DNA of 64,000 nucleotides, taken from positions 1-64,000 of the forward strand of contig CASCJZ010000520.1 of the NCBI GenBank assembly GCA_949152475.1, given 5' to 3'. Source of the stretch: Terebella lapidaria. Its lineage: Eukaryota > Annelida > Polychaeta > Terebellida > Terebellidae. The position numbers and the translations under genes were made by a program. The notes under the pieces were generated by a model that was given only the letters and a program-made list of their open reading frames with translations, searched no databases and was not told the origin of the DNA. How positions within the stretch are numbered: position 1 is the stretch's first letter; the number at the start of each line of letters is the position of its first letter. Below are positions 24,401 through 38,512 of the stretch, piece by piece.

Positions 24401-27400
24401 TGTTTCTCGGCGTCGATGCCGGGTCGGCCCCTCACTGTGATTCACATCGCAGCCAAGAATGTGTACATATCGGGTACGTTGCGGCGGCCCTAGACCTTCA
24501 GTGTTGCAATGTGACTGGGCAGTGAGATACAGCTGACCTCGGGGACGAGGTCTCTCCGAAAAGGGAAAGCACTGGAGCGTTATGACGTGGTGGCTACATT
24601 GGTAGTGACACCACAATTATAGAGCGAGCGTGCGGAGAGGTTATTAAGACATTCGGTGACACATCAGTAATGGGGTATACCTCTTAAATCGTGGGGGCGC
24701 CGAACCTTACATTGGCGTATGTCCTTTCGAACCACTGTGGGTTTCTCGGCGTCGCTCCCGGGTCAGCACCTCACTGTGATTCACAGCGCAGCCAAAAATG
24801 TGTACACATCGGGTACGTTGCCGCGGCCCTAGATCTTCACTGTTGTGATGTGACTGGGCAGTGGGATACAGCTGACCTCGAAGACGAGGTATCTCCGAAA
24901 GGGGAAAGCACTGGAGCGTTATGACGTGGTGGCTACATAAGTAGTGACACCACAATTATAGAGCGAACGTGCGGACAGGTTAATAAGGTCGGCCCCTCAC
25001 TGTGATTCACATCGCAGCCAAGAATGTGTACATATCGGGTACGTTGCGGCGGCCCTAGACCTTAAGTGCTGTGATGTGACTGGGCAGTGAGATATAGCTG
25101 ACCTCGGGGACAAGGTCTCTCCGAAAAGGGAAAGCACTGGAGCGTTATGACGTGGTGGCTACATTAGTAGTGACACCACAATTATAGAGCGAGCGTCCGG
25201 ACAGGTTAATAAGGTCGGCCCCTCACTGTGATTCACATCGCAGCCAAGAATGTGTACATATCGGGTACGTTGCCGAGGCCCTAGACCTTCAGTGTTGTGA
25301 TGTGACTGGGCAGTGAGATATAGCTGACCTCGGGGACGAGGTCTCTCCGAAAGGGGAAAGCACTGGAGCGTTATGACGTGGTGGCTACATAAGTAGTGAC
25401 ACCACAATTATAGAGCGAACGTGCGGACAGGTTAATAAGGTCGGCCCATCACTGTGATTCACATCGCAGCCAAGAATGTGTACATATCGGGTACGTTGCC
25501 GCGGCCCTAGACCTTCAGTGTTGTGATGTGACTGGGCAGTGAGATATAGCTGACCTCGGGGACGAGGTCTCTCCGAAAAGGGAAAGCACTGGAACGTTAT
25601 GACGTGGTGGCTACATTAGTAGTGACACCACAGTTATAGAGCGAGCGTGCAGACAGGTTAATAAGACATTCGGTGACACTTCAGTAATGGGGTATACCTC
25701 TTAAATCGTGGGGTCGCCGAACCTTACATTGGCGCCTGACCTTTCGAACCACTGTGGGTTTCTTGGCGTCGCTCCCGGGTCGGCCCCTCACTGTGATTCA
25801 CATCTCAGCCAAGAATGTGTACATATCGGGTACGTTGCGGCGGCCTTAGACCTTCACTGTTGTGATGTGACTGGGCAGTGGGATACAGCTGACCTCGAAG
25901 ACGAGGTATCTCCGAAAGGGGAAAGCACTGGAGCGTTATGACGTTGTGGCTACATAAGTAGTGACACCACAATTATAGAGCGAACGTGCGGACAGGTTAA
26001 GAAGGTCGGCCCCTCACTGTGATTCACATCGCAGCCAAGAATGTGTACATATCGGGTAGGTTTCGGCGGCCCTAGACCTTCAGTGTTGGGATGTGACTAA
26101 GCAGTGAGATATAGCTGACCTCTGGGACGAGGTCTTTCCGAAAATGGAAAGCACTGGAGCGTTATGACGTGGTGGCTACATTAGTAGTGACACCACAATT
26201 ATGGAGCGAGCGTGCGAAGAGGTTAATAAGACATTCGGTGACACTTCAGTAATGGGGTATACCTCTTAAATCGTGGGGACGCCGAACCTTACATTGGCGC
26301 CTGACCTTTCAAACCACGGTATGTTTCTCGGCGTCGATCCCGGGTCGGCCCCTCACTGTGATTCACATCGCAGTCAAGAATGTGTACATATCGGGTACGT
26401 TGCGGCGGCATTAGACCTTCAGTGTTGTGATGTGACTGGGCAGTGAGATATAGCTGACCTCGAGGACGAAGTCTCTCCGAAAAGGGAAAGCACTGGAGCG
26501 TTATGACGTGGTGGCTACATAAGTAGGGACACCACAATTATAGAGCGAATGTGCGGACAGGTTAATAAGGTCGACCCCTCACTGTGATTCACATCGCAGC
26601 CAAGGATGTGTACATATCGGGTACGTTGCCGCGGCCCTAGACCTTCATTGTTGTGATGTGACTGGGCAGTGAGATATAGCTGACCTCGAGGACGAGGTCT
26701 CTCTGAAAAGGGAAAGCACTTGAGCGTTATGACGTGGTGGCTACATTAGTAGTGACACCACAATTATAGAGCGAACGTGCGGACAGGTTAATAAGAGATT
26801 CGGTGACACTTCAGTAATGGGGTATACTTCTTAAATCGTGGGGGCGCCGAACCTTACATTGGCGCCTGACCTTTCGAACCACTGTGGGTTTCTCGGCGTC
26901 GCTCCCGGGTCGGCCCCTCACTGTGATTCACATCGCAACCAAGAATGTGTACATATCGGGTACGTTGCGGCGGCCCTAGACCTTCAGTGCTGTGATGTGA
27001 CTGGGCAGTGAGATATAGCTGACCTCGGGGACGAGGTATGTCCGAAAAAAGAAAGCACTGGAGCGTTATGACGTGGTGGCTACATTAGTAGGGACACCAC
27101 AATTATAGAGCGAGCGTGCGGAGAGGTTATTAAGACATTCGGTGACACATCAGTAATGGGGTATACCTCTTAAATTGTGGGGGCGCCGAACCTTACATTG
27201 GCGTATGTCCTTTCGAACCACTGTGGGTTTCTCGGCGTCGCTCCCGGATCGGCACCTCACTGTGATTCACAGCGCAGCCAAGAATGTGTACATATCGGGT
27301 ACGTTGCTGCGGCCCTAGATCTTCAGTGTTGTGATGTGACTGGGCAGTGAGATATAGCTGACCTCGAGGACGAGGTCTCTCCGAAAAGGGAAAGCACTAC

Positions 27401-28974
27401 AGCGTTATGACGTGGTGGCTACATTAGTAGTGACACCACAATTATAGAGCGAGCGTGCGGAGAGGTTAATAAGACATTCGGTGACACTTCAGTAATGTGC
27501 TATACCTCTTAAATCGTGGGGGCGCCGAATCTTACATTGGCGCCTGACCTTTCGAACCATGGTATGTTTCTCGGCGTCGATGCCGGGTCGGCCCCTCACT
27601 GTGATTCACATCGCAGCCAAGAATGTGTACATATCGGGTACGTTGCGGCGGCCCTAGATCTTCAGTGTTGCGATGTGACTGGGCAGTGAGATACAGCTGA
27701 CCTCGGGGACGAGGTCTCTCCGAAAAGGGAAAGCACTGGAGCGTTATGACGTGGTGGCTACATTAGTAGTGACACCACAATTATAGAGCGAGCGTGCGGA
27801 GAGGTTATTAAGACATTCGGTGACACATCAGTAATGGGGTATACCTCTTAAATCGTGGGGGCGCCGAACCTTACATTGGTGTATGTCTTTTCGAACCATT
27901 GTGGGTTTCTCGGCGTCGCTCCCGGGTCAGCACCTCACTGTGATTCACAGCGCAGCCAAAAATGTGTACATATCGGGTACGTTGCGGCGGCCTTAGACCT
28001 TCACTGTTGTGATGTGACTGGGCAGTGGGATACAGCTGACCTCGAAGACGAGGTCTCTCCGAAAGGGGAAAGCACTGGAGCGTTATGACGTGGTGGCTAC
28101 ATAAGTAGTGACACCACAATTATAAAGCGAACGTGCGGACAGGTTAATAAGGTCGGCCCCTCACTGTGATTCACATCGCAGCCAAGAATGTGTACATATC
28201 GGGTACGTTGCCGCGGCCCTAGACCTTCAGTGTTGTGATGTGACTGGGCAGTGAGATATAGCTGACCTCGAGGACGAGGTCTCTCCGAAAAGGGAAAGCA
28301 CTTGAGCGTTATGACGTGGTGGCTACATTAGTAGTGACACCACAATTATAGAGCGAACGTGCGGACAGGTTAATAAGAGATTCGGTGACACTTCAGCAAT
28401 GGGGTATACTTCTTAAATCGTGAGGGCGCCGAACCTTACATTGGCGCCTGACCTTTCGAACCACTGTGGGTTTCTCGGCGTCACTCCCGGGTCGGCCCCT
28501 CACTGTGATTCACATCGCCGCCAAGAATGTGTACATATCGTGTACGTTGCGGCGGCCTAAGACCTTCACTGTTGTGATGTGACTGGGCAGTGGGATACAG
28601 CTGACCTCGAAGACGAGGTCTCTCCGAAAGGGGAAAGCACTGGAGCGTTATGACGTGGTGGCTACATTAGTAGTGACACCACAATTATAGAATGAGCGTC
28701 CGGACAGGTTAATAAGGTCGGCCCCTCACTGTGATTCACATCGCAGCCAAGAATGTGTACATATCGGGTACGTTGCCGCGGCCCTAGACCTTCAGTGTTG
28801 TGATGTGACTGGGCAGTGGGATATAGCTGACGTGGGGCACGAGGTCTCTCCGAAAAGGGAAAGCACTTGAGCGTTATGACGTGGTGGCTACATTAGTAGT
28901 GACACCACAATTATAGAGGGAACGTGCAGACAGGTTAATAAGAGATTCGGTGACACTTCAGTAATGGGGTATAC

Positions 28975-28990
28975 TTCTTACATTGGCGCC
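28975..28990. other. 23-bp microhomology deletion in an L monomer
   Basis: The monomer 28889-29204 is 316 bp, 23 shorter than L. The sequence jumps from tatacttctta directly to cattggcgcc, leaving out aatcgtgggg through gaacctta. Both sides of the loss carry ctta, so one ctta copy remains. This is the pattern of replication slippage or microhomology end joining. Confidence 0.85.
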
Positions 28991-29604
28991 TGACCTTTCG
29001 AACCACTGTGGGTTTCTCGGCGTCGCTCCCGGGTCGGCCCCTCACTGTGATTCACATCGCAGCCAAGAATGTGTACATATCGGGTACGTTGCGGCGGCCT
29101 TAGACCTTCACTGTTGTGATGTGACTGGGCAGTGGGATACAGCTGACCTCGAAGACGAGGTCTCTCCGAAAGGGGAAAGCACTGGAGCGTTATGACGTGG
29201 TGGCTACATAAGTAGTGACACCACAATTATAGAGCGAACGTGCGGACAGGTTAATAAGGTCGGCCTCTCACTGTGATTCACATCGCAGCCAAGAATGTGT
29301 ACATATCGGTTACGTTGCCGCGGCCCTAGACCTTCAGTGTTGTGATGTGACTGGGCAGTGAGATATAGCTGACCTCGAGGACGAGGTCTCTCCGAAAAGA
29401 GAAAGCACTTGAGCGTTATGACGTGGTGGCTACATTAGTAGTGACACCACAATTATAGAGCGAACGTGCGGAGGGTTAATAAGACATTCGGTGACACTTC
29501 AGTAATGGGGTATACCTCTTAAATCGTGGAGGCGCCGAACCTTACATTGGCGCCTGACCTTTCGAACCACGGTATGTTTCTCGGCGTCGCTCCAGGGTCG
29601 GCAC

Positions 29605-29630
29605 CTCACTATGATTCACAATTATAGAGC
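29605..29630. other. 169-bp microhomology deletion fusing B monomers
   Basis: An L monomer reads gattcaca and then attatagagc, which belongs 169 bp further on (normally after gacaccaca). The shared string caca marks the join. The region 29431-29938 is 508 bp, which equals two L monomers (678) minus 169 and minus a 1-bp loss near 29470. I saw no second copy of this fusion. Confidence 0.85.
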
Positions 29631-30842
29631 GAGCGTGCGAAGATTTTAATAAGACATTCGGTGACACATCAGTAACGGGGTATACCTCTTAAATCGTGGG
29701 GGCGCCGAACCTTACATTGGCGCCTGCCCTTTCGAACCACTGTTGGTTTCTCGACGTCGCTCCCGGGTCGGCACCTCACTGTGATTCACAGCGCAGCCAA
29801 AAATGTGTACATATCGGGTACGTTGCCGCGGCCCTAGATCTTCAGTGTTGTGATGTGACTGGGCAGTGAGATATAGCTGACCTCGAGGACGAGGTCTCTC
29901 CGAAAAGGGAAAGCACTTGAGCGTTATGACGTGATGGCTACATTAGTAGTGACACCACAATTATAGAGCGAACGTGCGGACAGGTTAATAAGAGATTCGG
30001 TGACACTTCAGCAATGGGGTATACTTCTTAAATCGTGAGGGCGCCGAACCTTACATTGGCGCCTGACCTTTCGAACCACTGTGGGTTTCTCGGCGTCGCT
30101 CCCGGGTCAGCCCCTCACTGTGATTTACATCGCAGCCAAGAATGTGTACATATCGTGTACGTTGCGGCGGCCTTAGACCTTCACTGTTGTGATGTGACTG
30201 GGCAGTGGGATACAGCTGACCTCGAAGACGAGGTCTCTCCGAAAGGGGAAAGCACTGGAGCGTTATGACGTGGTGGCTACATAAGTAGTGACACCACAAT
30301 TATAGAGCGAACATGCGGACAGGTTAATAAGGTCGGCCCCTCACTGTGATTCACATCGCAGCCAAGAATGTGTACATATCGGGTAGGTTGCGGCGGCCCT
30401 AGACCTTCAGTGTTGAGATGTGACTAAGCAGTGAGATATAGCTGACCTCTGGGACGAGGTCTCTCCGAAAATGGAAAGCACTGGAGCGTTATGACGTGGT
30501 GGCTACATTAGTAGTGACACCACAATTATAGAGCGAGCGTGCGAAGAGGTTAATAAGACATTCGGTGACACATCAGTAACGGGGTATACCTCTTAAATCG
30601 TGGGGGCGCCGAACCTTACATTGGCGCCTGTCCTTTCGAACCACTGTGGGTTTCTCGACGTCGCTCCCGGGTCGGCACCTCACTGTGATTCACAGCGCAG
30701 CCAAAAATGTGTACATATCGGGTACGTTGCCGCGGCCCTAGATCTTCAGTGTTGTGATGTGACTGGGCAGTGAGATATAGATGACCTCGGGGACGAGGTC
30801 TCTCCGAAAAGGGAAAGCACTGGAGCGTTATGACGTGGTGGC

Positions 30843-31972
30843 TACATTAGTAGTGACACCACAATTATAGAGCGAGCGTGCGGAGAGGTTAATAAGACAT
30901 TCGGTGACACTTCAGTAATGGGGTATACCTCTTAAATCGTGAAGGCGTCGAAAACTACATTGGCGCCTGACCTATCGAACCACTGTGGGTTTCTTGGCGT
31001 CGCTCCCGGGTTGGCCTTTCACTGTGATTCACATCGCAGCCAAGAATGTGTACATATCGGGTACGTTGCGGCGGCGTTAGACCTTCAGTGTTGTGATGTG
31101 ACTGGGCAGTGAGATATAGCTGACCTTGAGGACGAACTCTCTCCGAAAGGGGAAAGCACTGGAGCGTTATGACGTGGTGGCTACATAAGTAGTGACACCA
31201 CAATTATAGAGCGAACATGCGGACAGGTTAATAAGGTCGGCCCCTCACTGTGATTCACATCGCAGCCAAGAATGTGTACATATCGGGTACGTTGCCGCGG
31301 CCCTAGACCTTCAGTATTGTGATGTGACTGGGCAGTGAGATATAGCTGACCTCGGGGACGAGGTCTCTCCGGAAAGGGAAAGCACTGGAACGTTATGACG
31401 TGGTGGCTACATTAGTAGTGACACCACAATTATAGAGCGAGCGTGCGGAGAGGTTAATAAGACATTCGGTGACACTTCAGTAATGGGGTATACCTCTTAA
31501 ATCGTGAAGGCGTCGAAAACTACATTGGCGCCTGACCTATCGAACCACTGTGGGTTTCTTGGCGTCGCTCCCGGGTTGGCCTTTCACTGTGATTCACATC
31601 GCAGCCAAGAATGTGTACATATCGGGTACGTTGCGGCGGCGTTAGACCTTCAGTGTTGTGATGTGACTGGGCAGTGAGATATAGCTGACCTTGAGGACGA
31701 ACTCTCTCCGAAAGGGGAAAGCACTGGAGCGTTATGACGTGGTGGCTACATAAGTAGTGACACCACAATTATAGAGCGAACATGCGGACAGGTTAATAAG
31801 GTCGGCCCCTCACTGTGATTCACATCGCAGCCAAGAATGTGTACATATCGGGTACGTTGCCGCGGCCCTAGACCTTCAGTGTTGTGATGTGACTGGGCAG
31901 TGAGATACAGCTGACCTCGGGGACGAGGTCTCTCCGGAAAGGGAAAGCACTGGAACGTTATGACGTGGTGGC
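30843..31972. repeat. Tandem pair of 565-bp L-S dimers
   Basis: L+S at 30843-31407 and L+S at 31408-31972 are nearly identical. They share unusual changes in L: gaaggcgtcgaaaactacat in place of gggggcgccgaaccttacat, cgggttggcc in place of cgggtcggcc, and gaccttgaggacgaactctc, which breaks the usual hairpin sequence. I see two differences in the S halves (cagtattgtg or cagtgttgtg; gatatagctg or gatacagctg). This is a recent tandem duplication of one dimer. Confidence 0.88.
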
Positions 31973-33780
31973 TACATTAGTAGTGACACCACAATTATAG
32001 AGCAAGCGTGCGGACAGGTTAATAAGACATTCGGTGACACTTCAGTAATGGGGTATACCTCTTAAATCGTGGGGTCGCCGAACCTTACATTGGCGCCTGA
32101 CCTTTCGAACCACTGTGGGTTTCTCGGCGTCGGTCCCGGGCCGGCCCCTCACTGTGATTCACATCGCAGCCAAGAATGTGTACATATCGGGTACGTTGCG
32201 GCGGCCTTAGACCTTCACTGTTGTGATGTGACTGGGCAGTGGGATACAGCTGACCTCGAAGACGAGGTATCGCCGAAAGGGGAAAGCACTGGAGCGATAT
32301 GACGTGCTGGCTACATAAGTAGTGACACCACAATTATAGAGCGAACGTGCGGACAGGTTAATAAGGTCGGTCCCTCACTGTGATTCACATCGCAGCCAAG
32401 AATGTGTACATATCGGGTACGTTGCGGCGGCCCTAGACCTTCAGTGTTGGGATGTGACTAAGCAGTGAGATATAGCTGACCTCTGGGACGAGGTCTCTCC
32501 GAAAATGGAAAGCACTGGAGGGTTATGGCGTGGTGGCTACATTAGTAGTGACACCACAATTATAGAGCGAGCGTGCGGAGAGGTTAATAAGACATAAGGT
32601 GACACATCAGTAACGGGGTATACTTCTTAAATCGTGGGGGCGCCGAACCTTACATTGGCGCCTGTCCTTTCGAACCAATGTGGGTTTCTCGACGTCGCTC
32701 CCGGGTCGGCACCTCACTGTGATTCACAGCGCAGCCAAAAATGTGTACATATCGGGTACGTTGCCGCGGCCCTAGATCTTCAGTGTTGTGATGTGACTGG
32801 GCAGTGAGATATAGATGACCTCGGGGACGAGGTCTCTCCGAAAAGGGAAAGCACTGGAGCGTTATGACGTGGTGGCTACATTAGTAGTGACACCACAATT
32901 ATAGAGCGAGCGTGCAGAGAGGTTAATAAGACATTCGGTGACACTTCAGTAATGGGGTATATCTCTTAAATCGTGGAGGCGCCGAACCTTACATTGGCGC
33001 CTGACCTTTCGAACCACGGTATGTTTCTCGGCGTCGCTCCAGGGTCGGCACCTCACTGTGATTCACATCGCAACCAAAAATGTGCACATATCGGGTACGT
33101 TGCCGCGGCCCTAGACCTTCACTGTTGTGATGTGACTGGGCAGTGAGATATAGCTGACCTCGGGGACGAGGTTTCTCCAAAAGGGGAAAACATTTGAGCG
33201 TTATGACGTGTTGGCTACATCAGTAGTGACACCTCAATTATAGAGCGAATGTGCGGACATGATAATAAGACATTCGGTGACACTTCAGTAATGGGGTATA
33301 CCTCTTGAATCGTGGGGTCGCCGAACCTTACATTGGCGCCTGACCTTTCGAACCACTGTGAGTTTCTCGGCGTCGCTCCCGGGTCGGCCCCTCACTGTGA
33401 TTCACAGCGCAGCCAAAAATGTGTACACATCGGGTACGTTGCCGCGGCCCTAGATCTTCACTGTTGTGATGTGACTGGGCAGTGGGATACAGCTGACCTC
33501 GAAGACGAGGTATCTCCGAAAGGGGAAAGCACTGGAGCGTTATGACGTGGTGGCTACATAAGTAGTGACACCACAATTATAGAGCGAACGTGCGGACAGG
33601 TTAATAAGGTCGGCCCCTCTCTGTCATTCACATCGCAGCCAAGAATGTGTACATATCGGGTACGTTGCCGCGCCCCTAGACCTTCAGTGTTGTGATGTGA
33701 CTGGGCAGTGAGATATAGCTGACCTCGGGGACGAGGTCTCTCCGAAAAGGGAAAGCACTGGAGCGTTATGACGTGGTGGC

Positions 33781-34338
33781 TACATTAGTAGTGACACCAC
33801 AATTATAGAGAGAACGTGCAGACAGGTTAATAAGACATTCGGTGACACTTCAGTAATCGGGTATACCTCTTAAATCGTGGGGGCGCCGAAAACTACATTG
33901 GCGCCTGACCTTTTGAACCACTGTGGGTTTCTCGGCGTCCCTCCCGGGTCGGCCCCTCACTGTGATTCACATCGCAGCCAAGAATGTGTACATATCGTGT
34001 ACGTTGCGGCGGCCTTAGACCTTCACTGTTGTGATGTGACTGGGCAGTGGGATACAGCTGACCTCGAATCGAGGTCTCTCCGAAAGGGGAAAGCACTGGA
34101 GTGTTATGACGTGGTGGCTACATAAGTAGTGACACCACAATTATAGAGCGAACGTGCGGACAGGTTAATAAGGTCGGCCCCTCACTGTGATTCACATCGC
34201 AGCCAAGAATGTACGGCCGTGTCCGCCGCGGCCCTAGACCTTCAGTGTTGTGATGTGACTGGGCAGTGAGATATAGCTGACCTCGAGGACGAGGTCTCTC
34301 CGAAAAGGGAAAGCACTGGAGCGTTATGACGTGGTGGC
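33781..34338. repeat. Marker dimer (558 bp): shortened L plus shortened S, first of six
   Basis: This L monomer carries gccgaaaactacattgg and tatcgtgtacg and is 1 bp short in the hairpin loop. The following S monomer has aatgtacggccgtgtccgccg in a region that is normally 6 bp longer (220 bp instead of 226). The 558-bp pair recurs at 36260-36817, 40209-40766, 51503-52060, 52852-53409 and 55557-56114, always with L and S together. It traces how blocks were copied across about 22 kb. Confidence 0.88.
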
Positions 34339-37300
34339 TACATTAGTAGTGACACCACAATTATAGAGCGAACGTGCGGACAGGTTAATAAGAGATTCGG
34401 TGACACTTCAGTAATGGGGTATACTTCTTAAATCGTGGGGGCGCCGAACCTTACATTGGGGCCTGACCTTTCGAACCACTGTGGGTTTCTCGGCGTCGCT
34501 CTCGGGTCGGCCCCTCACTGTGATTCACATCCCAGCCAAGAATGTGAACATATCGTGTACGTTGCGGCGGCCCTAGACCTTCACTGTTGTGATGTGACTG
34601 GGCAGTGGGATACAGCTGACCTCGAAGACGAGGTCTCTCCGAAAGGGGAAAGCACTGGAGCGTTATGACGTGGTGGCTACATAAGTAGTGACACCACAAT
34701 TATAGAGCGAACGTGCGGACAGGTTAATAAGGTCAGCCCCTCACTGTGATTCACATCGCAGCCAAGGATGTGTACATATCGGGTACGTTGCCGTGGCCCT
34801 AGACCTTCAGTGTTGTGATGTGACTGGGCAGTGAGATATAGCTGAAATCGAGGACGAGGTCTCTCCGAAAAGGGAAAGCACTTGAGCGTTATGACGTGGT
34901 GGCTACATTAGTAGTGACACCACAATTATAGAGCGAACGTGCGGACAGGTTAATAAGAGATTCGGTGACACTTCAGTAATGGGGTATACCTCTTAAATCG
35001 TGGGGGCGCCGAACCTTACATTGGCGCCTGACCTTTCGAACCATGGTATGTTTCTCGGCGTCGATCCCGGGTCGGCCCCTCACTGTGATTCACATCGCAG
35101 CCAAGAATGTGTACATATCGGGTACGTTGCGGCGGCCCTAGACCTTCAGTGTTGCGATGTGACTGGGCAGTGAGATACAGCTGACCTCGGGGACGAGGTC
35201 TCTCCGAAAAGGGAAAGCACTGGAGCGTTATGACGTGGTGGCTACATAAGTAGTGACACCACAATTATAGAGCGAACGTGCGGACAGGTTAATAAGGTCG
35301 GCCCCTCACTGTGATTCACATCGCAGCCAAGAATGTGTACATATCGGGTAAGTTGCGGCGGTCCTAGACCTTCAGTGCTGTGATGTGACTGGGCAGTGAG
35401 ATATAGCTGACCTCGGGCACGAGGTCTCTCCGAAAAGGGAAAGCACTGGAGCATTATGACGTGGTGGCTACATTAGTAGTGACACCACAATTATAGAGGG
35501 AGCGTCCGGACAGGTTAATAAGGTCGGCCCCTCACTGTGATTCACATCGCAGCCAAGAATGTGTACATATCGGGTACGTTGCCGCGCCCCTAGACCTTCA
35601 GTGTTGTGATGTGACTGGGCAGTGAGATATAGCTGACCTCGGGGACGAGGTCTCTCCGAAAGGGGAAAGCACTGGAGCGTTATGACGTGGTGGCTACATA
35701 AGTAGTGACACCACAATTATAGAGCGAACGTGCAGACAGGTTAATAAGAGATTCGGTGACACTTCAGTAATGGGGTATACTTCTTAAATCGTGGGGGCGC
35801 CGAACCTTACATTGGCGCCTGACCTTTCGAACCACTGTGGGTTTCTCGGCGTCGCTCCCGGGTCGGCCCCTCACTGTGATTCACATCGCAGCCAAGAATG
35901 TGTACATATCGGGTACGTTGCGGCGGCCCTAGACCTTCACTGTTGTGATGTGACTGGGCAGTGGGATACAGCTGACCTCGAAGACGAGGTCTCTCCGAAA
36001 AGGGAAAGCACTGGAGCGTTATGACGTGGTGGCTACATAAGTAGTGACACCACAATTATAAAGCGAACGTGCGGACAGGTTAATAAGGTCAGCCCCTCAC
36101 TGTGATTCACATCGCAGCCAAGGATGTGTACATATCAGGTACGTAGCGGCGGCCCTAGACCTTCAATGTTGTGATGTGACTGGGCAGTGAGATATAGCTG
36201 ACCTCGAGGACGAGGTCTCTCCGAAAGGGGAAAACACTTGAGCGTTATGACGTGTTGGCTACATTAGTAGTGACACCACAATTATAGAGAGAACGTGCAG
36301 ACAGTTTAATAAGACATTCGGTGACACTTCAGTAATCGGGTATACCTCTTAAATCGTGGGGGCGCCGAAAACTACATTGGCGCCTGACCTTTCGAACCAC
36401 TGTGGGTTTCTCGGCGTCGCTCCCGGGTCGGCCCCTCACTGTGATTCACATCGCAGCCAAGAATGTGTACATATCGTGTACGTTGCGGCGTCCTTAGACC
36501 TTCACTGTTGTGATGTGACTGGGCAGTGGGATACAGCTGACCTCGAAACGAGGTCTCTCCGAAAGGGGAAAGCACTGGAGCGTTATGACGTGGTGGCTAC
36601 ATAAGTAGTGACACCACAATTATAGAGCGAACGTGCGGACAGGTTAATAAGGTCGGCCCCTCACTGTGATTCACATCGCAGCCAAGAATGTACGGCTGTG
36701 TCCGCCGCGGCCCTAGACCTTCAGTGTTGTGATGTGACTGGGCAGTGAGATATAGCTGACCTCGAGGACGAGGTCTCTCCGAAAAGGGAAAGCACTGGAG
36801 CGTTATGACGTGGTGGCTACATTAGTAGTGACACCACAATTATAGAGCGAACGTGCAGACAGGTTAATAAGAGATTCGGTGACACTTCAGTAATGGGGTA
36901 TACTTCTTAAATCGTGGGGGCGCCGAACCTTACATTGGGGCCTGACCTTTCGAACCACTGTGGGTTTCTCGGCGTCGCTCTCGGGTCGGCCCCTCACTGT
37001 GATTCACATCCCAGCCAAGAATGTGTACATATCGGGTACGTTGCGGCGGCCCTAGACCTTCACTGTTGTGATGTGACTGGGCAGTGGGATACAGCTGACC
37101 TCGAAGACGAGGTCTCTCCGAAAGGGGAAAGCACTGGAGCGTTATGACGTGGTGGCTACATAAGTAGTGACACCACAATTATAGAGCGAACGTGCGGACA
37201 GGTTAATAAGGTCAGCCCCTCACTGTGATTCACATCGCAGCCAAGGATGTGTACATATCGGGTACGTTGCCGCGGCCCTAGACCTTCAGTGTTGTGATGT

Positions 37301-38512
37301 GACTGGGCAGTGAGATATAGCTGAAATCGAGGACGAGGTCTCTCCGAAAAGGGAAAGCACTTGAGCGTTATGACGTGGTGGCTACATTAGTAGTGACACC
37401 ACAATTATAGAGCGAACGTGCGGACAGGTTAATAAGAGATTCGGTGACACTTCAGTAATGGGGTATACCTCTTAAATCGTGGGGGCGCCGAACCTTACAT
37501 TGGCGCCTGACCTTTCGAACCATGGTATGTTTCTCGGCGTCGATCCCGGGTCGGCCCCTCACTGTGATTCACATCGCAGCCAAGAATGTGTACATATCGG
37601 GTACGTTGCGGCGGCCCTAGACCTTCAGTGTTGCGATGTGACTGGGCAGTGAGATACAGCTGACCTCGGGGACGAGGTCTCTCCGAAAAGGGAAAGCACT
37701 GGAGCGTTATGACGTGGTGGCTACATAAGTAGTGACACCACAATTATAGAGCGAGCGTCCGGACAGGTTAATAAGGTCGGCCCTTCACTGTGATTCACAT
37801 TGCAGCCAAGAATGTGTACATATCGGGTACGTTGCCGCGCCCCTAGACTTTCAGTGTTGTGATGTGACTGGGCAGTGAGATATAGCTGACCTCGGAGACG
37901 AGGTCTCTCCGAAAGGGGAAAGCACTGGAGCGTTATGACGTGGTGGCTACATAAGTAGTGACACCACAATTATAGAGCGAACGTGCAGACAGGTTAATAA
38001 GAGATTCGGTGACACTTCAGTAATGGGGTATACTTCTTAAATCGTGGGGGCGCCGAACCTTACATTGGCGCCTGACCTTTCGAACCACTGTGGGTTTCTC
38101 GGCGTCGCTCCCGGGTCGGCCCCTCACTGTGATTCACATCGCAGCCAAGAATGTGTACATATCGGGTACGTTGCGGCGGCCCTAGACCTTCACTGTTGTG
38201 ATGTGACTGGGCAGTGGGATACAGCTGACCTCGAAGACGAGGTCTCTCCGAAAGGGGAAAGCACTGGAGCGTTATGACGTGGTGGCTACATAAGTAGTGA
38301 CACCACAATTATAGAGCGAACGTGCGGACAGGTTAATAAGGTCAGCCCCTCACTGTGATTCACATCGCAGCCAAGGATGTGTACATATCGGGTACGTTGC
38401 CGCGGCCCTAGACCTTCAGTGTTGTGATGTGACTGGGCAGTGAGATATAGCTGAAATCGAGGACGAGGTCTCTCCGAAAAGGGAAAGCACTTGAGCGTTA
38501 TGACGTGGTGGC

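Larger units (their letters stand above)
21431..34118. repeat. Family B satellite, right block, irregular L/S portion
   Basis: Monomers can be followed without a gap: L at 21431 and 21770, S at 22109, L at 22335, 22674, 23013 and 23352, S at 23691, L at 23917, 24256 and 24595, S at 24934, 25160 and 25386, L at 25612, and so on. Runs of L, runs of S and single alternations are mixed, so there is no stable higher-order unit. L is 339 bp and S 226 bp, with a few shortened units (28889-29204 and the fused unit in 29431-29938). Subtypes are diverse, for example acattcgg or agattcgg after gttaataag, and accactgtggg or accatggtatg in the L-specific segment. No gene is present; the 77-82 codon frames on both strands of each L monomer are repeat shadows. 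Confidence 0.95.

Noticed and set aside
32095-32115. CENP-B box-like string in B (tttcgaaccactgtggg)
   Set aside because: It matches the first half of the box (TTCG and the spaced A), but the required CGGG reads gtgg, two mismatches at essential sites. The accatggtatg subtype is even further away.
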